DNA of 15,394 nucleotides from Krasilnikovozyma curviuscula (taxonomy: Eukaryota; Basidiomycota; Tremellomycetes; Cystofilobasidiales; Mrakiaceae). The stretch covers positions 1 through 15,394 of the forward strand of contig MVAQ01000345.1 of assembly GCA_014825775.1 (NCBI GenBank), read 5' to 3'. This document shows, in pieces, positions 1 through 10,810 of this stretch; the first letter of the stretch is position 1; the number at the start of each line of letters is the position of its first letter. The translations under genes and the position numbers were made by a program. Under the pieces are notes generated by a model that worked only from the letters and a program-made list of their open reading frames with translations, ran no database searches and was not told the origin of the DNA.

Positions 1-669
1 CATTCTCCCATCCCTCCCTCCCAACAAGGGCTCTGACTTGTGTTGACCAGTCTTCTCCAGGATCACAATCCAACTGTCTTTGTAGGAAATAATCATTGAG
101 TTTACCGTAGTTGAAAAGGGAATCGTCTATCAGCGGTGTCATGCCTAACGACCTTGCTAGCAAGAGTGCCGGTATCTGAGTGAAGTGATTAAAGGTCCTA
201 CTTTCAGTCGGTGCGGAAGCTATGGACACCTTGAGAAGACATACCAACACCATGTGAAATGTGCTTCCGAATCCAAAATACCAATCAAGCTAAGTAGTTT
301 AAAAAATCAGTAACAATGTCAATAAACAGGTATGCCGCCTCCACTCACCTTGATCACCATTGTTTTTGAACATTGCTTCCCACCTACTTTGGGCCGCCAA
401 GGTAAATCTCCGTCAGGTGGATCCACAAAACCTGAAGTATTTAACAGATATTTGTTGGAGAACATTTTTTGAGGCGCATGGTTAGATAAGTGGAGACCGT
501 TAAGGTGGCCCCCAGATCGGAAGAGGGTATAAGATACCAGAGTAATGGATACCACGATCAGGGCGAGGAAACCCTGCCGTGAGTTGGTAGGAGCAAGCAT
601 ATGATCATACGGCGAGAATTTGGAGGTATGCAGTGGATGGTTGTTAGCCAAAGAATGGAATTGGATCAT
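1..669 (-). CDS. Putative type II membrane glycosyltransferase (fucosyltransferase-like), 5' part only
   Basis: Partial gene truncated by the left window edge; exons on the minus strand are 669-349, 289-245 and 175-1 (introns 290-348, 59 nt, and 176-244, 69 nt), giving 180 complete codons. A hydrophobic stretch at about residues 33-50 after a 32-residue polar N-terminus suggests a type II Golgi/ER anchor followed by a lumenal stem. The lumenal part then carries DWYFGFGS at about 109-116 and, after splicing, LIDDSLFNYGKLNDYF. That arrangement (GFGS, a helix, then DDS..NYG...DYF) resembles fungal proteins annotated as GT23/fucosyltransferase-like; this is recognition by eye, not a search. Intron 2 keeps frame even if retained and was chosen because splicing restores the family-like spacing. 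The start is uncertain: the frame stays open upstream to about 839 but has no ATG before 669, so an upstream exon is possible. Existence of the gene is fairly secure; its function is tentative. Confidence 0.5.
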
Positions 670-824
670 CGCGGATGCAGATGGATCGTGAGTTTCGCGA
701 GTAGTGGCGGACAAAAGAAAATCTCGTCTTCTTTCGTCTCTGTCATCGCCAGAGAATGATTGTATATCAACATTTCGGCCCAAGTGGCAGGATATGCATA
801 AAATCGGGCGTATGACTAAATGTT

Positions 825-3282
825 TTAAAAGATGTGTGACTCAACACCGAATATTTTGAGAGCTTTCCTCCTGGGATGGGCCGTAGTCTGCAAGACAAGG
901 CGGAGAAAGTCAGGATGCATAAGTATGAGAGTCAGCATGAAATGGCTCACAACGAGATTACAGCCCCAAACGCTCAGCTCCTTCAAGACCGGGGAACGAG
1001 ACATCACCGTGGTAAGAACAGCGTCATCCACTCGCCTTACCCAGCCCAAGTCCATCTTTTTTACCAACGGAAATTCTCCCATCTCATCTTCCAATGCATC
1101 CTTCTCAATATCCTTCCACCCTTTGACGCTCAAAAACGTGGCCGTCGCTCCTGAATGCTCACGAACGGCCCTCAGCGCGTTTCCCACCCCCTGATAACAA
1201 TCTCCAAGATCCAAGTGCGTCAAGCCTCTGTGGCCTGATTCTTTCCATTTCTTGAAACCTTCAGCGATCCCTTCAGAGGTCAATTCAACCAAGAGACGAA
1301 GAGAAAGGAACTCGAGGTTGGGACAATAAGGGACGATGCCTTCTAAGAGGACACTGTCGTCGAGACGAGCGTTGTTGGACAAATCAAGGTGCACCAAGTT
1401 GGACCCAATGAGTCGCAAGAGGTGGATGACAGCTTCAGGGGTGACTTCAGGCAAGTTGCAGAGGGAGAGGGATGTCAAGGATTCAAGATTTGAAAGGGCG
1501 CCAAGCCACTCATCGGTCACTGAAGCAAAACAGCAACAGATGCTGAGTTTCATAGCTGGAGACGGTGAAGAGGGAGGCCGACTCACAGTTTCCGATATAG
1601 CTTAATCCCAGTTCCTTCAAGCTGAATTTGCTTTTGTCACACAACATAGCCAAACAATCTTCGTCGAATCTGGGGCTCTGCTGAATAACGAAGGACTCCA
1701 AAGGTTTCTCTAGCAAAGCACACCATCCCTCAGGAGTGACCAAGAATGGCGATTCCAGTTCAACGCGAGTAAGAGGTAATGACGAAACAGCCTTGAGTGC
1801 GTATGTATCGAGTTGGCCACAATTGTGAAGGGTGAGGTTTGTAAGGGTTGGACAGAGACGAGATAGAGTTTCATATCCAGAAGAAGTAATACCTGTAAAG
1901 CGAAAAGAACCTTGAGTATAAACCGCAATTCTACCATTTCTGCGAAAAGTCCATACTCACCAGTTGCATCGTTGAATCTCAACTCAGAAAGGGAAATGTC
2001 ATAGAAAAGTCCCGCAGTTCTGTCATTCAACTTCCTCTCTTTGCAGATTATATTATTGACCTTTGTCATGTTGACGGGTCCAATGTCGCCAAGCTCATCG
2101 ACTTCGTCAAGGTGATTGGCAATAATCTGGATAAAATATTAATAAAACAAAAATAAGGAGTAGTAAGCATGATGATAGCGTTTTGGGCTGGATTACGATA
2201 TGAGCGAAAGAGACGTCTCGCTTACTTGAATGCAGATGTCTGTCAATCTTGGGACTCGCTTGACTTCCTCGTAATTAACAATTTTTCTTGGAGTGTTGCT
2301 AACCTTTCTCTTCGCAGCAGGAGGTTTTGCTGGGCCCTTGTAATTGGCAAGGCCGTGCTTTTTGGCGCAAACATGGCAGAGAAGAGTGTCGGGGTCTTTG
2401 GGGTAAGGTGGTGAGTATTTGGTCTACGAGTATCAACGGTGCAAGCAAACAATCAACTATCAGAAACTGTAACAGCCCCAAACATAAGAAAGAGCTGATG
2501 AGTCCAGAAGCCACTCACGACTGGAAACTTCTTCCCACAATCACCGCACATTGCGAAGCCGCCGATTTTGGGTGGACCGCCACCGCCAGCCTTGCCTGCA
2601 GGCTTCTTCTCTGGTTTGAAATCGTCTTCACTATTTTCATTATCATCATTACCACCACCGTACTTGACCTGAAGCTGCTGCTTCTTCCAGGCGATCTTTT
2701 GGAGTTTCTTCTCCTTCTTTTGACGATCGGTGAGGTTACTTTCTTCAGCACCTGAATCGAGATCTGACGAGTCGTAGTTCTAATTGGGTTGTCCAAAAGA
2801 AAGACTTCATTCAATACCAGTCAACAGAGGGAGAAGAAGAAAAAAAATGGTCCGAAAAGAACTCGGAACTCCGTTTTCTACAAAGTTGAAGGATATACTT
2901 ACTTTGACAGCCTTGGTCTTCTTTCTGGAAGAAAAGGCACGAGGAGCTACTTCACTATCCTCATCATCCTCCGTCTCGCTATCGGCGTCTATACCGTCAG
3001 CGTCAGACGCCTTTCTCTTGCCCATACTGCTGGGTCCAGCTTCAGCGTTGGAGTTGGATGGGTCAGCAGCTGCATTACCGTTAGGCTCACCATCCTCTTG
3101 GATAGCCTCGTTCCTTGGAGCTCGTGCAGGAGCTCTGATGCCGTGTTCCTTTTATGAGAAGGAAGCTATCGTGTCAGCCAGCATTTTGATTTATATCCGT
3201 CGAATCTTATCGCTGTACTTACAGCTAGAAAGGAAGTGAGTGCTGATGTTGGACCAGTTACTCCAGATCGTTTGGGAGGCAT
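825..3282 (-). CDS. RAD7: RAD7-like nucleotide excision repair protein (LRR subunit of the GG-NER complex)
   Basis: Eight exons on the minus strand: 3282-3223, 3148-2903, 2779-2519, 2423-2226, 2126-1961, 1892-1587, 1519-951, 887-825 (TAA), 622 aa, close to yeast Rad7 and S. pombe Rhp7 (about 565 aa). Residues 1-175 are charged and disordered. A zinc-binding module follows, FAMCGDCGKKFPV with C180/C183 and LLCHVCAKKHG with C205/C208. Then comes the conserved RVPRLTDICIQ segment (245-255), and from about 315 to the C-terminus leucine-rich repeats of the cysteine-containing F-box/LRR type (LTHLDLGDC, LKELSVWGC). In yeast, Rad7 pairs with Rad16 and Abf1 and with a cullin-Elc1 ubiquitin ligase to repair non-transcribed DNA in the nucleus; that role is inferred from family membership. 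The start at 3282 has an in-frame stop TAG a few codons upstream. The last intron (888-950) is 63 nt and stop-free, so the C-terminus has two possible forms; the spliced form fits the family better. Confidence 0.93.
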
Positions 3283-3737
3283 CCTTTTCTATTCAACGAA
3301 AAAGCGGTTTTCGTTGGTTCAATCCAGAGGAGCGCGATTTTGGATCTGATCGAGTGAGGAGCATCGAGGGAGGATTTTCAGTAGAGTGGGGCTTTCAAAA
3401 TTTATTTATATTTGGGGAACAGCGCATTGCCCTTCACATCCATTCATATTGACGTTAGTAGTCATAAGGGCCTTGCGAAAAATACAAAGGGGTAAAATCC
3501 CGTTGCAGTGGCGCTCAGAATGAATGCGATCGCTGTCATCGAAGTAGAAGAGACCGAGGGCACCTCGAATACAAGACAGCAATTGAACTTGGTATTTTTT
3601 GTAGAAGAACGAGGCCGGCTACGAGATTGTGGTCATCTTGCTACGAACCTCTGAGTCCCACTGCAAAATGAAAGATATGCGAGACGAACGTGCTTTCATC
3701 CATCAAGAGGTCATCTTCCCATTCGAAAGAGTTGGAG
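3283..3737. promoter_or_regulatory. Divergent intergenic region between RAD7 and the XPR1-like gene
   Basis: This 455-nt region separates the two start codons and must hold both promoters and both 5' UTRs. On the minus strand it contains a consensus TATAAATA at 3403-3410, about 120 nt upstream of the RAD7 ATG. On the XPR1 side two upstream ORFs can be read: 3520-3654 (44 codons plus stop) and 3668-3778 (36 codons plus stop), the second overlapping the XPR1 start. I saw no CACGTG Pho4-type site in this region. Confidence 0.55.
3403..3410 (-). promoter_or_regulatory. Possible TATA box for RAD7
   Basis: TATAAATA on the minus strand in an AT-rich patch, roughly 121 nt upstream of the RAD7 start codon. 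The sequence matches the TATA consensus and the distance is reasonable, but many fungal genes lack a TATA box and no transcription start is visible from sequence alone. Confidence 0.3.
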
Positions 3738-6700
3738 ATGAAATTTGGGCTCTACTTGGAGAGGAATTTGACACCTGAGTGGAAAAGGGTCTACATCAAT
3801 TACAAGAGGCTGAAGTGAGTAACAAAACAGTCTGATTTCACCCCCAATGCCTTCTCATTTCCTTTCTCTCCGACCGTCTTCTCGCAAGGAAACTCATTAA
3901 ACCTATCGAGGCTCGGGTTCAGAATGAAGCAAACAGCAAGGTATTGCACAAGCTGGCTACGGTCCACGACGATTCAGAAGAGGAAGGGAGCTCGACCGGT
4001 CAAGACACGAGCACTCACCTACAGAAGAAAACGAAACGAAGCAGATCAATAGCTGGAGACAAAGTTGGCAAGATCGCAAAGACGATCCTCTCACCCATCA
4101 GCGACTTACAGACTGAACAATCGTCACCAAAATCCTTCAAGCTGGGCAAACCTGCCCTCAAACAAAACAGTACTAAGTACGGCAGCTTTGACAGGACACC
4201 ACCCTTTAGGGAGAGAACAATACCGGAACCGCCTAAACTGGTCCTTCAGGATTCTTCAGCAGACAGTTTGGATCCACCAACCTCTTATAGAGCAGCAGCT
4301 GGGGCAAGCAGCAGGAGCGACATCCGACCCCTCCGACCAAGCACTCTGTCAACCTTCATTTCATCATCACGCGACGATCCTACCTCCTCTCCAACATCAA
4401 CAGCAGTCAATGATGATCTAGCTGCTGGATCATCTCAACCTCAACCTTTCCCCTTACCGTCGGCATCGTATTCATTGGCTCAGCCGACAACTCTACTGGT
4501 GACACCTCCACCCCCGCTTAGATACAACGAGAGCGAAGGTGAGAGGACAGCGGTGGATAGTAGCGATGGTGCTCGGTCCAGTAAGAAGGTGGATGATGAC
4601 AACAATGACAATGACGATTTCGAGGACGACGGGGGTGCCAACGTCTTCCAAGCTGGCGACGAGGAGAATCAGTTTGGCCAACCAAGCCCCAAAACAAACC
4701 CTAGATGGAGAAGAGGTTCTCATAGTCAGTACATCGAGCTAACCCATTTCTTCGAGTCCTTTCTCACCCTTCTTAACATTCTGGAAGCCCCTCGCAGATC
4801 CTCGACGAAAACACTCCCCCTGCAATTGAGTGATATCATTCCTACGCTGCATCCTGACGAGACAGCTTTCTTGAAAGCGTTGGATGAAGAGTTGGATAAA
4901 GTGGAGACATTTTTCAAAGCCAGAGTTCAGGTTGCTCGAGGTCGAGCTGACGTCTTGATCAAACAGGGAAAAGAATTGAAGGAGCACAGAAGAGTCTTCC
5001 ATGTTGGTTTTCATCCGTCCACCAGCTCTTTACTTTAGCTGCTCTCACTGATTATCTCCCTGCCTCTTGTGCTTTTCTCTTCTGTTGCCAGGCAATCCAC
5101 GACAATCCTCCTGTCTCAATCTTCAATCAAGCCGGTCACTTTGCCATCCCATCCTTCGCAAACCTACACCACCACTCTCATGGTCGAACGAGTGAATCCA
5201 ATGATAACAATTACGGACCATCATCGTCCAAAATATCACTCGAAAAACTCTCTGTCGACGGACATGCTCTCAAAGGGAACCGACATCTCACATCCTCAGA
5301 AACGCACCTGACCACGTCCCATCTGTCACAACAAAATGCAATGAGCAAGGACAGTAATGATGACTCGGGAAGTATCAAGAGTGCTAAGAGCATCAACCGG
5401 ATGGAATACGACCCTGAAGCATACAAGAGATACAAGAGGAGGCTTCAAGCGGCCGTGCTGGAGTTTTTCAAGTCTTTGGAGATTCTGAAGAATTACAGGT
5501 AAGCCTTTGCTCTCACCATTAGATAACATCATTCGGTCTCTGACTCTAATTTTCTTTTGCTGATAGGATTCTCAATGTGACAGGATTTCGTAAAGCACTA
5601 AAGAAGTTTGACAAAGCGTCGAAGGTAAGAACACAGCAATCTCCGTCACTCTTATCCCCTGACCAATGACCTTCATTTTAATCTACAGATTGGTTTGATG
5701 GATGCTTACTTCAAGTCAGTGCTCTCGTCTTACAAGAAAGTGCCTTCACTTACTGATTGGTCTCTTCCATACATCACAGAGAGCGAGTTCAGATGTGTAC
5801 CTTCTCTTCAGAACATGAGCTTGACCAGCTGATTCAACAGACGGAGGATATGTATGCTACAAGCTTCGGTGAGTGTTCAGCTCTCTCTGATTTGGCTTCG
5901 AACTCTTGCTCATTCGCCTGTTCTCGTCTCCACAGAGCATGGCGACAGGAAGAAAGCTAAAAACAAGCTGAGAATCTCCACCACGGAGGGAACACATCAT
6001 TTTTCCACTTTTAGGTCAGGAGCATACCTAGGTCTCGCCATTCCAGCCCTGATACACGGCATTGTGCTCAGTAAGAGCTTCCTCCGTGCTGTTATCTACT
6101 CGTTTCCTGGTGCTCACGCGTCATTATTCGTTTGCTTTTATCTTTACCAGCCTTTCAACCACAAGTTAGACAACAAATTCCAGCATGGGGAGCCTTGCTT
6201 CAAGTTTATTCGGCCTTCTTAATCCCTGTTGTCTTTGCCGTTCTCATACAGTTCAATCTCATCGCCTGGAACGCTGCGCGAATCAACTATCCTTTCATCT
6301 TCGAGTTGGACACAAGGCAGGCTCCAGACTATAGACAATACATGGAGCTCCCTTCATTTTTGCTCTTTACATTGGCCTATGCGTTCTGGTTCAGCTTTGC
6401 TGAGGTTGGTGCTGCAAATGTCTCTCCAACGACGTGAGTTAAATAAAATCTTCCAATCTGAAAATGTTACAACTCGAATTGTTTGTGACCTTTTATCACG
6501 ATAGATGGCCTCTTGCATGGTTCTGCTTCGCCTTACTGTTCATCATCAACCCTCTCCCAATCTGTCAGAAAAGTGCCAGGTGGTGGCTTTGTCGAAGTCT
6601 GTGGAGACTCATCTCACCTTTCTACTCTAGAGTCGAATTCGCGAGCTTCTTTATTGCTGATGAGCTCAACAGTCTGACATATACTCTGTCAAATTTGTGG

Positions 6701-7877
6701 TTTATGTCATGTGCCGTGAGTATCAGCGAGCTTCAACGAGTTCTTGCGCGGGATCGCTGATGCACCCACATTTGTTCCAGTACAATAAACACTGGCCTTC
6801 TTACAACACCTGGAATCAATGTAACGCCAACAAGTCCTGGGTTGTAGGAGTTCTTCTTTGCATACCAGCGTTGATTCGTCTCCTCCAATGCGTTCAGAGA
6901 TGGAGAGATTCGGGTGCATTCCTTCAACTGATCAACGTAAGTCTCACCTCATCTTATGATACCTGGTATCTGGACTAAGCCGTAACTATTGAACTTGCTG
7001 TAACATAGGCTGGTAAGTATGCGTCAAGTTTAGCAGTCGCCATATTCTTCATTGTTTGGAAAGCCCGTGGAGAGAGCCAGACCGATCCTTTTTTCATCGT
7101 CTGGTGCATAGCTGGAATCATCAACTCGACATATACATCCTCTTGGGATGTCTGGGTAAGTTATTTGTCCGACATCATGCGATCTGACAGTCCAAAAAAC
7201 TTAATTGCACTCTGTCACCCCAGATTGATATGGGCCTCTTGAGACCAGACGCTAAATTCTTAAGAGCTGAGCTGGTCTACCCCGAAGAATGGACCCCTTA
7301 CTACTACTTCGCTATTGTCTCCAACGTCATTATTCGTTGGATTTGGGTCGGATATATTCCTCAAGGAGGAGTCAACATCAGAATCAAGTCTTTCATTTTT
7401 GCATCGCTGGAGATGCTGAGACGTTTTCAATGGAATTTCTGTGAGTTCCTCATCTGGAAGTGACTCCAATTTCCATTCGTTTTCTGATGTCCACTTTTAT
7501 AATCACAGTCCGTTTGGAGAACGAGCACGTGGGTAATGCAGATCAGTACAGAGTCACTAGAGAGGTCAGTTTGTCCAGATTGTGCTGCGCTCGGAGCGAC
7601 GACTATAATGACGCATTCAATGTGTTTTAACAGATGCCTCTTCCTTATGAGCTGCACGAAATGTGAGTTTCTGCCCCTTCGTATAGTTTACTCTGTAAAT
7701 TCAGACGACTGACTTATCGTAACGCCTGGCGCTTTCAACAGGTCTGAGCATGAGTCTTCTGGTGATGAAGGCGAAGTTGAACATCAGGATGAATCTCAGG
7801 CTTCTTCCACAGCGTACCTAAGTCGACCTAAGGGCTCCTTCAAGAGATCGAACACTACCGGCCATTCTGAGGCGTAG
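3738..7877 (+). CDS. XPR1: SPX-EXS domain phosphate exporter, XPR1/SYG1 family
   Basis: Fifteen exons: 3738-3814, 3889-5002, 5092-5498, 5567-5624, 5689-5714, 5780-5868, 5936-6070, 6151-6433, 6505-6715, 6781-6936, 7009-7155, 7224-7440, 7509-7564, 7634-7662, 7742-7877 (TAG), 1046 aa. The protein starts with a typical SPX helix (MKFGLYLERNLTPEW). After a long Ser/acidic insert (about 50-300) SPX resumes with FLKALDEELDKVETFFKAR near 350 and ends at ILNVTGFRKALKKFDK (about 533-548). SPX domains bind inositol pyrophosphates. The EXS part begins near 618 and has several hydrophobic helices, the SPFYSRVEFASFFIADELNS segment, NQCNANKSW, SSWDVWIDMGLL and the terminal RRFQWNFFRLENEH (about 964-977). 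Human XPR1 exports phosphate; yeast Syg1 is its fungal relative. The longer size than Syg1 (902 aa) comes from the insert. An in-frame TGA at 3669 supports the start. Intron 2 (5003-5091) uses an unusual GTTGGT donor, chosen because it restores frame. Confidence 0.95.
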
Positions 7878-8449
7878 CGTTATGCCTTCATTCTTCCGAT
7901 TACAGTAACATTACTTATAGGCTTAAATTTGAGGGCGATCTATACATTGATAAGTTGTTGTGTTGGCTCTTTAACACAGTTTCAATCTCGATTGACGCAA
8001 GCTGTGTAGACTTCCGTCATCGCAGACGCAAAACTTTTTTTTTCAAGGAAAGAAGTGCATTCTAGCCCGTCAAGGAGTTTATCAACTGGTCTTTCAATAA
8101 GTGTATGTTTAAAAGGATTTAGGCCCAAAAATCCATCCGGCCAGGTCGCCGCTGCTCTGCTTACACCTTCCGTGTCCCTTGTCTTTGCCGCCGACGTTGA
8201 CCCACCAAACTCTTAGCCTGGCTCAGGGTGCAACTTCAGCTCTCGCCCCCAGTCCAATTTGAGGAAGTAGGTATTGCTCAACTAGCAACCAACCAACAGC
8301 AAGACTGGTTCTCCAAGGTTGCTTTCAACGAACGAGATTGCGGTCCTCGGAACGAAGTCGTCCCCCCCTTTTTTTTCCTGCTCTTTTCTTGGACGTCGAT
8401 ACCCTCGCACAGCGACATCAAAGTTCCACTCTAAATCAAAGCAGTAGCA
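7878..8449 (+). other. Intergenic region: XPR1 3' end and SIP5 promoter/5' UTR
   Basis: No gene is visible in these 572 nt. The first part is AT-rich and should hold the XPR1 3' UTR. The second part becomes pyrimidine-rich on the plus strand, with a C7T8 tract at about 8361-8377, as is common just upstream of fungal start codons. An in-frame TAA shortly before 8450 rules out a longer SIP5 N-terminus in this frame without an extra exon. Confidence 0.6.
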
Positions 8450-10293
8450 ATGGGAAACGCATCTTCTAGCAGTTCTCATTCACATTCGGGCAGCAGGCAT
8501 CTACCCAACCCCTCTTCTCTCCTCACCTCTTCCTCCTCCTCATCCTCAGCGTCACCTTCGGCTCAAGTATCATCAAAAGATCCCAACATCATTGTAGATG
8601 GTGGCCATGTAGTTCCTATGGGTCTCTATTCGTCTCAGCCTCAAGATTTCTCGCATGCCGTCGTCAAGAGCGTTATCCAAGAGAGGAAGCTCGCCCCATT
8701 TTACATGGGCTTGGAGGATTATGAAGAGGACTATACAGAGGAAGATGTCGTGAAGGAGTTGAGAGAAGCAGACGTCAGGGTAGAGAAGAAGAAGGCTGAC
8801 CATGCTGCTACCGTTGCTGCTGCTGCTGCTGGCGCTCCAGCTCCAACTGAGCTCAAAAGTGCACGGAAACCAGTCGAGGGCGAACCCACGGAAAAGGAGA
8901 AGAGAGTTGCTAGGTGGTATAGTGAAGCTGTAGAGTGTCCCCTGTAAGTATTGCAACTTCCTTTCACGTGCTCGTGAACCCGCTTTTTTGTGACTCACGG
9001 CTAGTTTGCTTTCGGGCATTCGTTATCTCAGGTGTTTCCTCGTAAGAGTTCTCGTCTCTTTGTCTCTGAAAGACCATTCTGACAGGACTCTATTTGTTTT
9101 TTCCAGTATTACCCACCAAACATGAATTCCTCACGTTGCTGTGACCAACCTATCTGCACGGAATGCTTCGTCCAGATCAAACGGGCGGAGGCTGATGCGA
9201 CTCACCTAGTAAGCCTTCGTTTCTACCATCCTAAACGTCATCACCACAATGCAGAGTATGTAACTTGTGATCCTGGTTGTTCAGACGAGTGAGCCGGCTT
9301 GCTGCCCTTACTGCATGGAACCAAACTTTGGTGTGGTGTATGAACGACCTAAGGTTTGCCCGACCACTCCTTGCAGCACAACCTCCCCACAAGTACTGAT
9401 ATCTTCATTATGTCTAGCCCAAGTTCACTTATACAAACTCTGGATCCAAGGTGGAAGATAACGATTCTGGTCTGGAAGGCATTACCAGTGGACTCTCTGT
9501 AGCTGATGTCAGCGGAGCGCCTAGAAGTCGACGAAAGAGCGTGAACCACCAGTCAACTAATGTTGTGACAATTGGTCAGTTCCTTTTCTGCCCTGGAGGT
9601 GCTGCATGGAGTTTGGATGAAGCTAATACTAGGCATTTTGCGCTTTTGAACATTTGAAAGATGAAATTCGTCCAGATTGGGAAGCCAAACTAGCTGCAGT
9701 CAAGGCTGTGGCTGCTCGAAGAGCAAACAGAAGAATAGTTATGCGCCAGGTCCGTTGATGGTTCATTTGTTTTGTATGGTTGTATCGAGACTTATCTTGT
9801 CCTCGTTCTCCGTATCCGTGAACATTCAATTCTTCATAGGTTGGCGATCGTCTCATTCCAGTTGGAATTACATCATCACGAGAACCCATTGGCCCTCTTG
9901 TCTTTGGTACTGGAGCTGATACTCCAGATTCTACAGGATCAGGCAACGAGGGAGGCTTAAGACGTAATCGCAGAAGAACAGGTACTGGTTCAGGACGTGA
10001 GGGTGATTTGGCACAACTATTGCAGGGAATGGGTAGTGGTGTGACTGGTCCAGACATCGAGGAGGTCAGCTTTCTTGCGGTTGTGTTTCTCTCTCTCGCC
10101 TCAAGCATTCGCTTACTTGTTGTGCACTTCTTAGCTGATGATGATGGAAGCAATGCGCCTGTCTCTTCTCGAGCATGAACAGCAACAAGCTCGAGAAGCA
10201 GCTGCAGCAGCTGCCACTGGTGGTAATAGCGCGTCTCCTGCAACGCCTGCCACCGGAACAACTGCGACGTCACCGCCCGTCAACTCTCCATAG
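8450..10293 (+). CDS. SIP5: SIP5-like protein: RING-like zinc finger with UIM-like C-terminal helix
   Basis: Eight exons: 8450-8943, 9032-9041, 9107-9208, 9285-9353, 9418-9574, 9661-9749, 9840-10064, 10135-10293 (TAG), 434 aa (yeast Sip5 489 aa). The N-terminus MGNASSSS matches an N-myristoylation signal (Gly2, Ser6), predicting membrane association. A Ser-rich segment (9-50) and an Ala run (about 124-130) surround the conserved [11 protein letters not shown] and [13 protein letters not shown] motifs. The zinc finger spans C163-P-L-C166, R-C-C180, C185-x2-C188 and C209-x2-C212 followed by EPNFGVVY, diagnostic of Sip5. Residues 380-397 ([15 protein letters not shown]) fit a ubiquitin-interacting motif (A388, S392). 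Yeast Sip5 was found as a partner of Snf1 kinase and of Reg1/Glc7 phosphatase; that role is transferred, not shown. Exon 2 is a 10-nt microexon required for the zinc knuckle. Donors of introns 4 (GTTTGC) and 6 (GTCCGT) are weak, so these junctions are slightly less certain. Confidence 0.92.
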
Positions 10294-10810
10294 GCTCGCT
10301 CGCTTCCCTCTCCTATTCTACAGCACAAATTTGTGTATTCGTCCAGCGTCTTTTTTATCATCATCAACTACACTCTCATACCCTTCATCATCAACACCAC
10401 AGCATTGATTTTGGCTTTCGGCCGTATTCCCTTATCTTTCCTTTTTTTCACGAACCGAACCGATCCTTCTCGTTGTACTACTCTATTTTTCATGTCTATT
10501 CATTCTTCTTGTTCCTTTCTTGACTTGAAAAAGAATAATCATTTCGGATCCACGTACCTTTTTTTATCGTTCCGTCTCTGTGTTTGCCCGCTTCTACTCT
10601 GCAGGACCACTAAAGTCTTTCGCGTACCACGGAAGACGCTTATCACAGCTCTTTCCTCAATGGTCTGGCGTACCATGGAGTTATGTGGCTCGATCTCTGT
10701 ACCGCATTTAGTATAGCTACTACACTGAGTTGAGTGCATCATCGAAGCAAGAGGGGACCTACTTGCGGTTAGATGTCGCAGTGTCAGTCTATTGAATGAT
10801 CTTTCTCAAG
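10294..10810. other. Convergent 3' intergenic region between SIP5 and RPD3
   Basis: These 517 nt lie between two stop codons facing each other and should hold both 3' UTRs. The left two thirds are strongly T/C-rich on the plus strand (for example 10340-10580), consistent with the end of SIP5 transcription. Open frames here are short, low in complexity and match nothing I recognise. I see no RNA gene or repeat. Confidence 0.55.

Noticed and set aside
2780..2902. Alternative shorter RAD7 intron ending at the AG near 2805
   Set aside because: That acceptor gives the wrong frame for the conserved downstream exon (NYDSSDLDSGAEE and the CxxC module); only the acceptor at 2780 keeps it.
4725..4797. 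Intron-like segment in XPR1 exon 2 (GTCAGT donor, CTAAC/CTTAAC branch-like sites, CGCAG acceptor, 73 nt)
   Set aside because: Removing it shifts the frame and brings a stop within about 11 codons, before the conserved SPX helix FLKALDEELDKVETFF, whereas reading through keeps that helix in frame.
7526..7533. CACGTGGG, identical to a strong Pho4-type site
   Set aside because: It lies inside coding exon 13 of XPR1 (codons for EHVG), not in a promoter, and the residues are conserved in the family, so the match is explained by coding.
8530..8560. TCC/TCA trinucleotide tract, and a GCT tract at about 8812-8830
   Set aside because: These encode the Ser and Ala runs of SIP5 and are ordinary coding low-complexity sequence, not separate repeat elements.
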